Assembly (NCBI GenBank): GCA_035610835.1
Contig: CM069452.1
Coordinates: forward strand, 66,746,919 to 66,810,918
Length of the DNA: 64,000 nt
Source: Ophiura sarsii
Lineage: Eukaryota; Echinodermata; Ophiuroidea; Amphilepidida; Ophiuridae
Reading direction: 5' to 3'
The translations under genes were made by a program, and so were the position numbers. Numbering within the stretch: position 1 is the first letter of the stretch; every line of letters begins with the position of its first letter. The notes under the pieces were generated by a model. It worked only from the letters and a program-made list of their open reading frames with translations. It ran no database searches and had not been told where the DNA came from. Shown here piece after piece: positions 37,801 through 50,112 of the stretch.

Positions 37801-38516
37801 TCAGAAAACTTGAGAGAGGGGGTGGGGTTGTAGGGCATGTTTTACACAAAACACGCTCGAAAAATTCTCCTTGTAAATTGTCATATATTGCCTATACACA
37901 AATCCGGAGAATGGGGTGGAGGCCCTAATAGGGCTTGGGGGTCGGGGGCACAAAGGGCTTTTTTCTGTCAGGGGAGCATCCCCCTGTAGCTATGCCACTG
38001 GACGATTACAAACAATTTCAATTCATTAATCATTATTATTTTGTATCCATGTTTTATTGCAGAGGAACAAACATCTAACCAGGTGTTTATTAGGTTTAAC
38101 AAAGTGACATTAGAAACGGTATGTTATATGACTAAGATTATTATAAGGCCAAAAAAAAAAAAAGTTGACTTGCCCTTTCAGGGTCAAAGTCAGGGTCGGA
38201 CGGTCGGACGGTCGGATTTTATTTAGTTATTTTTGTTGTTGAAAATTTTTGAAAATTTACTGCACAAAAACACTTTTTAAAGAAAAATTTTTAATTATTA
38301 TTTTTTTAATTTTTTTAATTTTTAAACAAGCAGATACTACTTAAAACACGTTTTAATCTTTCTTTATTGTTATGTGCTTCTTTCAATTTTTTTTTTTTTT
38401 TGAAAAAAAAAATGTAAAAAAAATAGCGACCCTAGATTTCCGAAAATTAGGGTCGGTCGGAAAGGGCAAGTCAACTTTTTTTGTTTTTTGGCCTAAGGTT
38501 GATGGGAAGGTGAAAG

Positions 38517-38555
<39 letters not shown>

Positions 38556-41500
38556 GTGAGGGGAATGGTAGTGTGAGGTGGGTGGTAATTTAAATTGAAA
38601 TGGTATACAGTCATAAAAAATAGTAACTATACAGATAACACATGGACTTTTAACTCTAAAAATATATATCCTACCTAAAAATATTAAATCATAAAGTTGT
38701 TGAGAAATTTATCTTCTTTAATATGAGATATTGCACGCTATGATCGGTTGAATATTGAAGACGTGACAATCCAAAATGTAAGGTAGAGTCACAATTTCAT
38801 TATCACATTTTACATTTCAACACGGGGGAATGTATGACAGGTAGCGTGTGTGTGGCGTATTGATCCATCGGAACAATACGGCCGACTGTCCAACCTGCGC
38901 ATGCATCCCCCAATTGCACTACCGGTAATCAATAAGGTATCCGTAGCTATGGGTCCGCATGTAGAAAATAAAAATGTGAAAATGAAAATCGGACGTCACC
39001 TTACATTTGGGAGTGACAGTCACATTTCCTCAATAATCACCCGATCCTAGCGTGCAATATCTCATTTTAAAGAAGATGAAATTCTCAAAAACTTTATAAT
39101 TTAATATATTTTTATGGAGTTAAAACTTAAAAGCCCATTTATTACATGTATAGTTACTTTTTTGATGACTGTATTATCATGTGTGTGTTAGGTTTGTCAA
39201 AGTGACTTACAGGTAAGATTAAGGTGGATGGTAGGGTGATACTTCAGAATGAAATGCTAACCGTTGTCAAAGTGATGAAGTGGATAAAGATGTCAAGCTG
39301 ACACTTTTTGATACAAGTTAACATAATTATTTGGTGACAGCAAAATTTGAACAATAAGGCGAATACTGATCCAAATTTTTATTTTTTTGCATGCCAAATT
39401 ACGGCAACATTTTTTTAATTTTTTTAACGTTTACTATAAAGGGGAAAAAAGCTTGACAGACTGTCCCAACCTGAGAGATGTGTTTTCCCCGTTGCCTTAT
39501 TGGGAGATTTGGTGACTATATTTGTTATAAAAAGGCCAACATTTTGTTGTTGTTATGTTTTCCTCCACAGCTTTCAGAGAGGAGGGGCGGGCGGGCGGGC
39601 AGATTTTTAATTTTTTTATTTTACTAGCTGGAGCTCAAAGTTCAGCCAACAAGAAGTTGAAATCACTCTAAGAGTCTGTTATAAATGTCACTTAATTTAA
39701 TATTCAATGCCATTTAAACTGTTTTAAAAAAAAACTGGAAAAAAAAAAGAAAATGAAAAAAAGAAAAAGAATCTGAAAAAAGAAGAAGATCAGAGCGGCC
39801 CTAAATCTGATGAGCAGGCAGTCGAGGACAATATAAATTTGGCCTAAGAAGAAAATAATTAAACCACTATATGCAGGGGGGTGTTGGTCAGTTTAGCAGG
39901 TTTTTCCTGTGTTTTCTTTTCAATTTCCTCAAGAACCTCAAGAACATTTGTTTTTAAATCCAAATATGTGCACTGAGTTATAAAAAAAATAAGCTTTAAC
40001 CCCCTGAGAACTACCGGCCGATTGGTCAGAAAGATGGATACATCATTTATTGCACCAATCAGAGACATTGTTGAAATAATTGTATCCCTGATAAAGATCA
40101 GGGTGAAATAGTTTAAAAGCTGTATCGTTATTGGTTATTCTAATGAGTATATCTTGTAATTAACCAATCAGAAGCGCTGTTAGATAGACAGGTAGTGCCC
40201 AGGGGGTTAATTGGGTTGGGAAATATGTGGATTGGTCTGACCCGTGGAACAGTATTTGTTGTCTTTCATGGGCGTTTTGTGCAGAATCATCAACCGCTCT
40301 AATCAAATGCCTCTTATTTTGTTATTATTCTCCACAGTGGAATGCAGGCAAGAACACAGCGCTAACAAAGGAAGCTATCACAGAGTTAGTCAACGAAAAA
40401 TGTGAGGCGACTCCTTCAGATTGCTCGTTGGCTACGTTTAGGTAGGGCACATTAAAGGCATATTATGTGATCTTTTCCAGAGAGCGCCCTCTATTCATGA
40501 TTTATTTTAGAAAGTAGATTTTCTTGCAGATTTACATTTCCGATCATAAATCATACATACATTCGAAGTTACAGAGCGATACGATTCCTAATTACCTCAA
40601 AATCATGGTTTTAGAGTGAATTTAGAGTGAAAAATATAAACTGTCGGAATTCCGACAGTTTATATTCACTCTAAAACCATGATTTTGAAGTAATTAAGAA
40701 TCGTATCGCCCTGTAACTTGGAATGTATGCATGATTTATGATCAGAAATATAATTCTGCAAGAAAAACTGCTTTCAATTTTTTTTTCGATGTTGAGGGCG
40801 TTCCCTGGAAAGATCACATAATATACCTTTAATTTCCTTAATGTTCATTTGGTTGACAGATTTGGTGTGTTAACCTGGATGTCTAGTAGGCAACATCTAT
40901 TACTGACATTGTGCTATAATTACAGTGGTGGACTTGTCTAGTTCATTATCTTATTTATAGTTCTTAACACTTTTGTTTTTATATTTTGTCCCTGATGAAG
41001 GGTGGTATATCCACTTGAAACGTCGGTCTTTATTGTTACCATATATCTTTGTTGTTTCATTGCATAGCTATTTTTATTGCTTGTCCCAGTGCATTTCCGT
41101 GTGTTATTGTTTTTGTTATTTATCTGTTTTATCGCGTTATTCTCCCTTGTTATAACCTGTTTCCCCACACCCTGTTGGTATATCTTACTTTTACTCTTAG
41201 CAGATGAAATAGAGTTAAGATGGAGAAATCTTAACACTTTCCACACGGCTATAAGATTAACAATATACAAAACAGAATATCCAGAAACATTTCCCAAATT
41301 TCAGGGTCTATCTCACCGATACTTTGCATGTTGGTACTTTTTCAATGCATTTCTCATGGTGATTTCAAATATGGTTATGTAATTCAAAAATTTTGACCTT
41401 TTTTGAAACATTTTGTGCAATTTTGGAATGTCGTCGACAGCTGCCTGCCGCATGGAAAGTGTTAACAATAAAGTATGTTGACCCCTGTCAAAAGACCAAT

Positions 41501-43591
41501 GGTCAATTTCTATTTTGACTAGATTTCGGGTTTAACTTGTCTTGGGCATACATTGTCATGGTGATTAGAACGATCACAGTTATCAGACAAAAACTGTCAT
41601 CCAATCATAGCATGGAGGGAAACAATGGGTATTCTGGGAATGCCACTTCCTGGGAAATGTTGGCTTTGGAGGGAAGTTTTGGTAATTTATATAGGAAGGA
41701 AGGATAGTTAACTGTTTTGTGTGTAAAATATTTTAAATTATTAGACATATTACTTGTTTCCAAGAAAATACACCTTTTTTCCAGCCCTGCATAAAGGCCA
41801 GTTCAAAATATTTCACATGTTAACAGGTTTTTGAGTCAAGATTGATCATGCTAATAATATGCCTGTATGGATGTTCCAATTGCAGTGATTTCTCAACGGG
41901 AGATGTGCAACTTGCGGAAAAATCGCCGAAATATTTTAACGGCGATATCAAGTTTACATTCACCGTGTCCATCGATGGCAAGGATGTGTCCGGGGGTAAT
42001 GAAGACACACTTTATGTCATTCCCAAATCTACAATTGAAGGTAAGGCCATAATTATTTTATTTACTCAATTACACACATATTATAGTTCTATAAATGTGA
42101 TTTTAGGGCTCAGATCTGAGACCTATAATTCATTCACCCTATGTCAGAGTCAATAAACTGACTTGAAATTGAATATGAAAAAAATGCAACACTCCAAACT
42201 TTCCATTCTGTGCATTTGCAGATCTCATGACAGCAAACCGCACAGATCTGGGTGAAGCTACATCGGGTGATTGGCGGTTGGATTTCGTCGGTACAAAGAG
42301 GGTCAGCCCGGCGTTGGACCATTCCGTGGATGCCATCATGATCCCCCTCTCTATCGTAATTCTGCTTGTCCTGATTTTGGTAACTGTGGCGCTACACTTT
42401 CATGAGTAAGTCGTAGCTAATATCTCTCTATATGACTGCAAGTTAATATTTTAGTAGCATTTAAGTGATATTTTTTACAAATTGATCAGTTGACTTTCTG
42501 TATATAAGGCAAAAAAAAAAAAAAAGTTTGTTTCCAGTAGCAAGCCTGAAATGTAAAATGCATATTTGTTTGTTGTTTTTTGTTCACCTTCTTGGAGATT
42601 CACTTGAAATGGTTTTATTTAGTCAAATTTGTGCCTTTTTGTTACTCTAATATGCTCGCTAAAATGTGATATTCTCTGCGGATTTTCACTTTCATGTTTG
42701 CCGTATGTAGCCAATCGCCATCTTGAAACATGTTGGACACAATTTCGACAAAAGATAGCACCCTAACATTATTCCCCCCCACCCGGTTTTTTTATTCAAA
42801 GAATTAAATGTGCAAAAATCAAGCGTCTCAGTGAAATGCGCATGCACTACTGGAAACAAACTTGTTTTTTTTTATTTGAGCTAAAGGTATGAAATGTATT
42901 CATTAGAAAGCATTCACCTCACCAGGGTGATGACGAGAGCTTTCAAGATGGCAGTGTCAAAAGTAGATCATAGTATTTTATTTTATCACGATAGGCTTGA
43001 TTTCAACCATGTGATATGAAACAAATATTGAATGCCTTTTGCTTGTGCAATAGTAAAACTATATCACAAGGTCAAAGTTGGATTTTTCCATTATTGCACG
43101 AGGTGGAAGCAAACGGCATTCAATATTAGTTTTATATCATTATATCACATGATTCTTTTCCAGCCATAATAATGGTAAAACTATCACATGGTTGAAATCA
43201 AGCCTATCATGTAATAAAGTGTGATATAGTTTGATAAAACGAGCATGCTTTTTGAGGGATATAGTTTTACAATTGCACAAACAATAAGTACATGCAATAT
43301 TTGTTTTATATCAATTGATTCTTTTTTCTAGCCATGTGATATAGGCAAACCGTATGGCTGAAACCAGACCTATCGTTATATTATAATGAAGACTATAAAA
43401 CTTTCTGTTCTATGATTTATTTATAACACAGGAAACGACAGGAGAAGCACCATCTTCCGACCGGAGGGGACGTCGTCCTGACAACACGGGTAAACGCTGA
43501 CGGCGATAAAGGTCCCGGTAAGTCAGATGACGAGCCATCGGCCAATCAGGGCTTGCTGAAAGGCGAGGAGGGGGAGTCTGTTAATGTATAG
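34884..43591 (+). CDS. Seven-exon gene for a type I membrane protein of about 255 residues, unknown family
   Basis: Exons: 34884-34971, 38063-38118, 39192-39212 (21-nt microexon, less certain), 40338-40441, 41886-42040, 42222-42405 and 43432-43591. All junction phases agree and the frame ends in TAG. Residues 1-24 form a signal peptide (hydrophobic CCVMLVLFHV). The ectodomain (about 25-178) has cysteines at 50, 77 and 84 and one N-glycosylation sequon (N147-R-T). Residues about 179-201 are a membrane helix (IPLSIVILLVLILVTVALHF), followed by a basic stop-transfer stretch and a hydrophilic, acidic tail ending ESVNV. The product should sit in the plasma membrane or secretory pathway. The tail has no recognisable enzyme domain or signalling motif. 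Without the microexon the frame still holds (248 residues). I do not recognise the family. Confidence 0.85.
35963..37227. mobile_element. Large inverted-repeat element with GTGAACATACCAAGCGGGTAC ends
   Basis: The 21-base left end at about 35965-35985 recurs inverted at 37207-37227. A third copy of its TACCAAGCGGGTAC part (36735-36748) makes an inner pair with 37207-37220. The interior right half repeats 'ccctaaatggcgtaa' four to five times (36778-36900). It lies in intron 1 of the membrane-protein gene. A related, reversed copy is near 44100-44555. Confidence 0.65.
36221..36380. repeat. 63-bp tandem duplication merged with a palindrome
   Basis: The 63-bp unit starting gattcggcgacattgtttt occurs at 36221-36283 and again from 36284. 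The second copy runs into a perfect palindrome around 36346 (gcgagaattcacgtt / aacgtgaattctcgc). The CpG-rich word tcgcgatattttgcgaga is repeated on both strands. Confidence 0.8.
38147..38495. mobile_element. Foldback element with GGCCAAAAAAAA-GTTGACTTGCCCTTTC ends, copy 1
   Basis: The left end ggccaaaaaaaaa..gttgacttgccctttc faces the right end gaaagggcaagtcaac...ttttttggcc. The subterminal block has gggtcaaagtcagggtcgg. Copy 2 at 50602-50890 is in the opposite orientation. It lies in intron 2 of the membrane-protein gene. Confidence 0.8.
38520..38552 (+). repeat. Uninterrupted run of 33 G
   Basis: A pure 33-base G homopolymer on the + (sense) strand in intron 2 of the membrane-protein gene, directly after a foldback element. 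It could form G-quadruplex in DNA or pre-mRNA; the length may be misassembled. Confidence 0.85.
38606..39173. mobile_element. Foldback element, family I, copy 3
   Basis: The ends are tacagtcataaaaaatagtaact and agttacttttttgatgactgta, with arms aaagttgttgagaaatttatcttcttta / taaagaagatgaaattctcaaaaacttta. It shares the interior gtgtgtggcgtattgatcca with copies 2 and 4. It ends 18 bp before the proposed microexon of the membrane-protein gene. Confidence 0.8.
40451..40832. mobile_element. Near-perfect 380-bp palindromic element
   Basis: The ends attaaaggcatattatgtgatc and gatcacataatatacctttaat are inverted. The two arms mirror each other for nearly their whole length and meet near 40650 at ctgtcggaattccgacag. 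It starts 9 bases after the GT donor of exon 4 of the membrane-protein gene. Confidence 0.85.
41231..41466. mobile_element. Inverted-repeat element with TTAACACTTTCCA ends, copy 2
   Basis: Ends are ttaacactttccacacggct and tgccgcatggaaagtgttaa. The interior aligns with 27047-27304 (ttcaatgcatttctcatggt, tttgaaacattttgtgcaat). It lies in intron 4 of the membrane-protein gene. Confidence 0.75.
42507..42878. mobile_element. Foldback element with AAGTTTGTTTCCAGTAG ends
   Basis: The left word aagtttgtttccagtag recurs inverted at the right (ctactggaaacaaactt), with A- and T-runs outside. It lies in intron 6 of the membrane-protein gene. The interior has no coding sequence. Confidence 0.7.
42983..43216. 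repeat. Inverted repeat around TGATTTCAACCATGTGATA
   Basis: Left arm ataggcttgatttcaaccatgtgata faces right arm tatcacatggttgaaatcaagcctat. Inside, gaatgcc and ggcattc form a second pair. A degraded third copy is at 43330-43375. It lies in intron 6 of the membrane-protein gene. Confidence 0.7.
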
Positions 43592-44099
43592 TCACAAAAA
43601 CATGGGGGGGGGGGGGGGGGTGTATTATTCACTGGGTAGTGAGAGGGGGGGGGGGGGGAGAAGAATGGTTAATGTGTTTTTACCTACTTTCATATGAACC
43701 CAGGTATTGGCTATTTTGTCCATACAGTATGGAATGAAATGGTGTAGATTTTACTTTGTTTATATACTTACGGACGGACCCAAATCATGGCTGCTAAAAT
43801 ATTTGTGTTTTACCTACCTGGCACTTATCTTTGTATAATCCCACTCTTTATAAGAACGTACAATAATTTCCCACCCATTTTTAAGGGGGAAAAAAAATCA
43901 AAAACCTATCAAATGCCATGTAACAAATTATGGCTTATATCTCATCAAAGATTTAAAGAGCACTTATCAGCCGTCTTTTGATACACTGTATTATAAGAGA
44001 TACCCCATCATAAACCCACCGCTGAGATCACATCAATTTTTCAGTGGGATTACACAATAAGTGCCATAAGGTAGAGGTGCAATTTCTTTTTGCTGACAC

Positions 44100-44555
44100 T
44101 TCGTCAGGGGGGGGGGGGGGGTCACTCGGTACTGCAACGGCTTTGCATCCATGTCCAAGAATAACATTGAAAAGGGTCCAGAATTCACTAATGATGTCAT
44201 TGACATTTTTTTTGAAAAAGAGGTGCTTTTTGGTCAACACCATCGACGTTTAGGGTTGGTAATAGTATTTGTGAGTGGCATAAAATGGAGAAAGAAAACA
44301 ACTTGTGATATTGTTTTGCCTCGTTTTATTTTGGCAACATGTAGGCATTGAATGTGAGCAATGAAATACACACTGCATTCATGACATTGTTAAAATCTTT
44401 CTCACATTAATTGAGTATGAGTCATGTGTCTTAAGCCATTTCGGGGGTACCAAAAGTATGTTTCGTGTTTTACGCCATTAAGGGTCCCTTTCAGCGTTCC
44501 TTTGATGAGCATGGGTAGCCATTTGGTGGGCGAGTGACCCCCTCCCCCGGGTACT
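44100..44555. mobile_element. Reversed relative of the element at 36735-37227
   Basis: It carries aagggtccagaattcac, atcgacgtttaggg, ttttacgccattaagggtccc and a poly-G run. These are reverse complements of words in 36735-37227 (gtggtgaaatctggaccctt, cccctaaacgtcga, ccctaaatggcgtaa). Boundaries are approximate. Confidence 0.5.
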
Positions 44556-45123
44556 TCCTACACAGCATCATCACATGTTAGTGATGATGGCAGAGAAGCC
44601 AATAAAATACTCCAGATTACGCAAATATGACAACAACTTTTAACCAAATGTATTGACCAAAAAAGTTCATTTAATGGCCACATCTTTTTTAAATCCATGT
44701 TTGTTGTTGTTATTTTTCCACATACTATGTGTAGTTTAAGTACTTTGTATTAAGTAGTTAGTACTACTGATTTGTCTCTCTTTTAATACCTTTTGCAAAA
44801 CATGTCTATTTCTCTTTGTGTTTTTCACATATTCACACATGTTGAACTATCGAATATCACAGTATCCCCTCCGTACGGGTTCACAGGAGCCTCGTCAACT
44901 TGTGCAGTTTATGAACTAAAGCCTTCTGATATGACACCATTTACAATGTTCCAAATGATTAGGGTTGAAAATTCATGCCAGTATGCATGGTGCTATTGGC
45001 ATTTGTGAACCTTGTACTCTGGGCACTGGGATGATTCAATAGTCCAAGATTGTGTTAGTTCATAGATGTTTGCAGTGCTGTGTGCATTAAAATCACAACA
45101 TTTTAGTATTATGACTTGTCTGG

Positions 45124-45374
45124 TAGGGATGTGCCGCCAGCAAAATATAAATTGATCCAAACATTTTCCAATTTTCGGGTGAAATGGACCCATGGATATG
45201 TTTACCGGAGACCCATAATTTCCTACATATTTGACAGATTTTGCTAAAATTTCTGTAAAAAACAGCATAATTATGGATTTTAGACCCTTAAATTTACCAA
45301 AAATGGCTATGAAAAGTGGTCATTCATTTACCAGGACGGGTGAAAAATGTGACCCTATTTGGCGGCACATCCCT
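45124..45374. mobile_element. Inverted-repeat element with AGGGATGTGCCGCCA ends
   Basis: Ends are agggatgtgccgcca and tggcggcacatccct, exact over 15 bp. Inside are gggtgaaatggacc on the left and gggtgaaaaatgtgacc on the right. It is a non-coding, MITE-like unit. Confidence 0.75.
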
Positions 45375-46529
45375 GTGACCTCATATCCACTAAGTGCCCA
45401 ACCCCCCTCTGGTTTTCTGGAGGTGATTTTAATACATGTTTCAATATCAATGAATTATTCAATCAATATACCCATCCCAGTCGTGGGCAAGTAAACTTAC
45501 TGTATAGTGTGTATTATAATTCCTTAACAAAGTGTATTTCATCAGAAATTTTGAAATACAATTTTACAATACCAGATACTGAGGACCTGATGACATTTTT
45601 TGTTGTTGGTAAAAATGTATCAATTTATAGCCTGTCCATGTCAAAGAGAAAAATATTTGTTTGGCATTGCTGACGGAAAAATAAAATAAGGTCAGTTCGG
45701 TCACAGTTTTCCTCCTGTGTACAACCAAGTTGAAAGCATTTTTAAAAAAAATTAAAAAAATGGTAAGATTTGAAGTCCACTGTTGGGTGTTTTTTCCTGC
45801 CAGAACTGTATAAATAGGTTTGAGGAGAGCAACCTTTTTCAGATCATACCAAACAATTATTTGTTGATTTTTTTGAAGGGCGTACAGACATTTTAGGCTT
45901 GTAAGCCAAGGGATACACTATATAGTGGGTGGATTCGCCCACTTTGATACCACTCACTCACTGTACCATGTCCATCAAGTGGTATTCCCTGTTACAGTTT
46001 ACACAAATTACAAGCATATATATGTTTCTATTTCTTGCGGATATATTAGACGAATCTCAAGATACCACCAATGGCACCAATATGTAAAAAAACTGTACAC
46101 CGCAGGCTGAAATTATTTTCAAGTTTCAAATTTTGCAAAGCTTAAAAAGCCGTCCTCTGATTCACCAAAATCAAATACCATGCAAACTTGCAGTGGGCTT
46201 TAGGCAGGAATTCAACATGTGGGCGTGTAAAATAGAAAAGTTGGGTGTCCAAATTAGAGAAATAGTACAATATATTTTAGTAAAGTATAGGCTACACAGC
46301 CTTAGAATTGGCTGTGTAATTTTCTAAACTGGCCGAGTAAAATGTACAAAAAAAAGCGTGCACCGCTGGTTGCCTACACCAGTCCCTTGATGCAAAGTAT
46401 AAGCTAGTTTTACCTGCACACTGCCCATGCATTGCCAGTTCCATTGGTACATACTCAGACTTGAACATATTCAGCATTTTAGCTGATTTCAGCTTTTTGA
46501 ATGCAGCTTTTTGAATGCAGCTTTTACAT

Positions 46530-47146
46530 ATAAAGGGTTCAACAAAAGAAAGTATACCACTTTGTTTATGTCATTTTGGGTAATTTTTAATTTGTTGTTG
46601 ACCAAACAGGCTAGATAGGCATTTAGATGAATCTTTTAGGCATAATTTGATACCAAATTTGCCCCCTAACAACAAAGATAAACCATGATTAGCACCATTT
46701 AAAGGAAAATATCCCATTTTCAAAAGTCGCATTTCCAATACACAAGCACGAGAAGATTTGGTTAATCTGTCAATGTTCTACCCATCCATAACATTCCTTT
46801 ACATTCAAATCCTTCACCCATGCATCAGTTTACATTTGAATTAGCCCGCGCATTGAGGGATATGCGCGGTGATCAGTACGGGATAAATACGGCATATGTG
46901 TGTGTTAACAATTGGTCCTTTCTTCTCGTGCTGTGTATTGAAAATGCGGCTTTTGAAAATGGGATATTTTCCTTTAAATGGTGCTAATCATGATTTATCT
47001 TTGTTGTTAGGGGGCAAATTTGGTATCAAATTATGCCTAAAAGATTCATCTAAATGCCTATCTAGCCTGTTTGGACAAAAACAAATTGAAAGTTACTCAA
47101 AATGACATAAACAAAGTGGTATACTTTCTTTTGTTGAACCCTTTAC
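46530..47146. mobile_element. Long foldback element, arms of about 240 bp
   Basis: The left end taaagggttcaacaaaagaaagtataccac is matched by the inverted right end, and arm identity continues (aggctagataggcatttaga / tctaaatgcctatctagcct; agcacgaga / tctcgtgct). The loop is about 46770-46905. There is no coding content. Confidence 0.85.
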
Positions 47147-49882
47147 ATTACTTTGCAAGTATGATTCAAAGCGGCAAAATAAGAATTGTTCAGCTCTATG
47201 AGTTGTTCAATATGTTCTCTGAAAAATCCCCTTTTCATTTCATCATAGCTACGAAAAGAAGAGGGTAACAAATCTTTCACTATTATTTTGATTTTTGTTT
47301 ACTTCATAAAATCATGTAGCAAACATAATTCTAAAAATTGCCTCAGAATATAAAGTTATACATTGAATTCTGATTGACCCCTCTTCCTGTAAAAACAGTT
47401 GGATTATATAGTTATTTAATACTGTAACGTTTTAAGCTTTTTTATACATCATTTACAAATAGATGCAACATGTTGTTGTTGCTGTTGTTGTTGTTGTTGT
47501 TTGTAAACTGTGATCAAATGTACATTACAAATGCAAGGATGTAGGCTTATATTTAGTGATGTATTTTTAAAGCACTATATATTCTAAAGTTTAAGTATAG
47601 GATTTCGTCCTTTGGTGACAGGATTTCAGCGATCAAATTTCTCTTAACAATTTTGGCAACTACACTTATCAGAAGAAGGTGTCAACCGATGCAGTTATGC
47701 CTTTCATCTTTCTGACAAAAACCTCGAGTCTGAACTAGGTCCTAGGAAACTTTAGGCTGCTTATTTCAAGCATGTATTCTGAATGCTGCGCACTGATAGT
47801 TAAAAGCATAAGTATATATTGAAGATTTTAATAACAATCTTCAGACGTTAATTTTTGGTGGTTTAATATCATAATATCATATTCATTCGGCTTATCATTA
47901 CTTTTAGGGTTTACTTTACTTAGATCCAGCTTTAGTATATTATATATACTGTACTTATTGATATCAATTATAGCGTTAAACCAAAACCGTTTTACAAATT
48001 CTCTTAATAGAATTTTCAATTTTGGTGGTTTAATAATATCACATATATTCAGCTCAATACCTGTGGCTTTACGTGAAGCGTATTACAAATTGTTATCAAT
48101 TAGCGAGTTCAGACGCATATTTGTAGATGGCTCATTTTTGCCCAATAGTCTTAGCACTATAGTATTTTAGACCATATTTCTGCAATTACATTTAAAAATA
48201 GTTTTAAAAAGTGCCATAATTGGAAGAAAAAAGTGCCACAAAATTGAAAACAGTATTTTATATGATGGTGCCGAAGCCTTGTCTAGTACTACGTAGCGAG
48301 TTAATACAGCTCTATAATATGGATAGTGTTGATTGAATCATTCTGAATTACAGCAAAGTTGAACTAGAGAGTATAAATGTATAATACTGGAACAGAATCA
48401 TACCATCGTTTGTTCAAAAACACATTTTGGTGAAAATGGACTCTTTCAGTCATCCCGTGTGCAAGTATTAATTTTAATTTGAAAACAGTTTAACACATAC
48501 AATATTGCAAAATATTTTACAGAAAAACAATTAAGTTGTTTATAATGAATTTGATACAGGTTTAATCATGCAAGAATGTTATTAGTCACTTAATTGCCAG
48601 TGCATTTCATCATGTGAGAAGAAAGCACAGTATCGTGATTTGAGATACGTAATGTTCATGAAACAAACAAGAAGCCGAAATTTAAAATATTTTTCATTTA
48701 TTTAACTCAACACTTTTTTAATAGATGTGTACATGTATCTGTGTACATGTTTTTCTAATATGATATAGTACTTATTACAATTGTTATAGCTTTACATGCA
48801 TTTATAGTCTGTATATATTTTATATCCATTTATCCCTTGATTTATATTCATATTAATTTGACAAATTCAATTTTTAACATTAACATTACAACTCCTATAT
48901 TTGGCAATTAATCTTAACATTATGCTTTCAAGTAATTTTTACATCCAGTATATAATGAACTTACTAAACTGTAGATTTTTTTCTTCAATATATCATTACA
49001 ACATATTACATAATAAAAGCCTAAACGTGATCAGGATTATCCAATCAGATTAAAAAATGACTAGGTTTATATAAAATAAATATCACCAGGAATCAGGAGT
49101 ATACCAGATCATAAAATGATCAGAATATCATATTCAATCCGGCTTAAACTTGATTAGGATTATCTGTGTATATGATCACATTAATTTTCATGATTTTCGC
49201 GCTCCAAGCAGCTACCGCAAAGAAGAAAAAAGCGAACATATTTATTTTGTGTAGAAGAGTATGTAATGAACTTTCAAATCGCGAATTTAAAAACAAGCGA
49301 AATGGATGAAAATCTGCAAAGCGTGAACATTTAATCGCGCGAAATTACTACTTTCACAGTATTGGAATCTTGTTTTTAAAGATCAGTCTTAACAAACATT
49401 AGAATCAGTATTTTACTTTTAAAATCCATGCATCTATAAAAAAAATAGTAAAGCCAAAAAAAAGTTTGATTGTCTATAGATCACTTTTAAAAGTTCGGTA
49501 GGTCGGTAGGGAAAAGTTTTTCTTTTCTTTTTTTTCTCCCATGCCCTTTTTTCAGTACCAAATGTAAAATGAGATGTACTTGTTGTGGTAACCAAAACGG
49601 GGAACAAAATCTGTAATATTTTGATGAGTATTTTTGTTTTCTAAACACTTTCGAACATTTTTATTTATTTTTTGTTTTGATTTTCGACTAAAATTAGTTA
49701 AAAAAATGAAATTTTCTACAACAAAATTGACTTTTTTTTTAAACATTTAAAAAAAACAAATTAAAACAAATTTGGGTCGGAAGAATTTAGAGGGTCGGGC
49801 AGACGAGGACAATCAAACATTTTTTTTTTTGCCTTATCCCAGAAATCAAAACCATCATGAAGCAATTCTGAAACCTTATGTA

Positions 49883-50112
49883 CTATAGTTTGTTCAGCTC
49901 CAAATTGGCGAAGCCTGCTTACAGTTCTAAGCGAATAAATACAGAAGGACGCAGGCGCGCATGAAGGCTACAGCGCACTGTGCATCATGCGTGATGCGTG
50001 CAGGGGTGTGTGTGCGTGTGATCATAATCTTGTGCGTACGCTTGGATTACTTTTGCGCGCGGAGAGATAAGAACCAAATATTCCTCGCCGATTTGGAACT
50101 GATTAAACTATA
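49883..50112 (+). mobile_element. Family III inverted-repeat element, copy 3
   Basis: The left end tatagtttgttcagctccaaattggcgaa faces tcgccgatttggaactgattaaactata. The interior has gcgcactgtgcatcatgcgtgatgcgtg and ttttgcgcgcggagagataa, as in the copy at 5465-5700. Confidence 0.75.
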
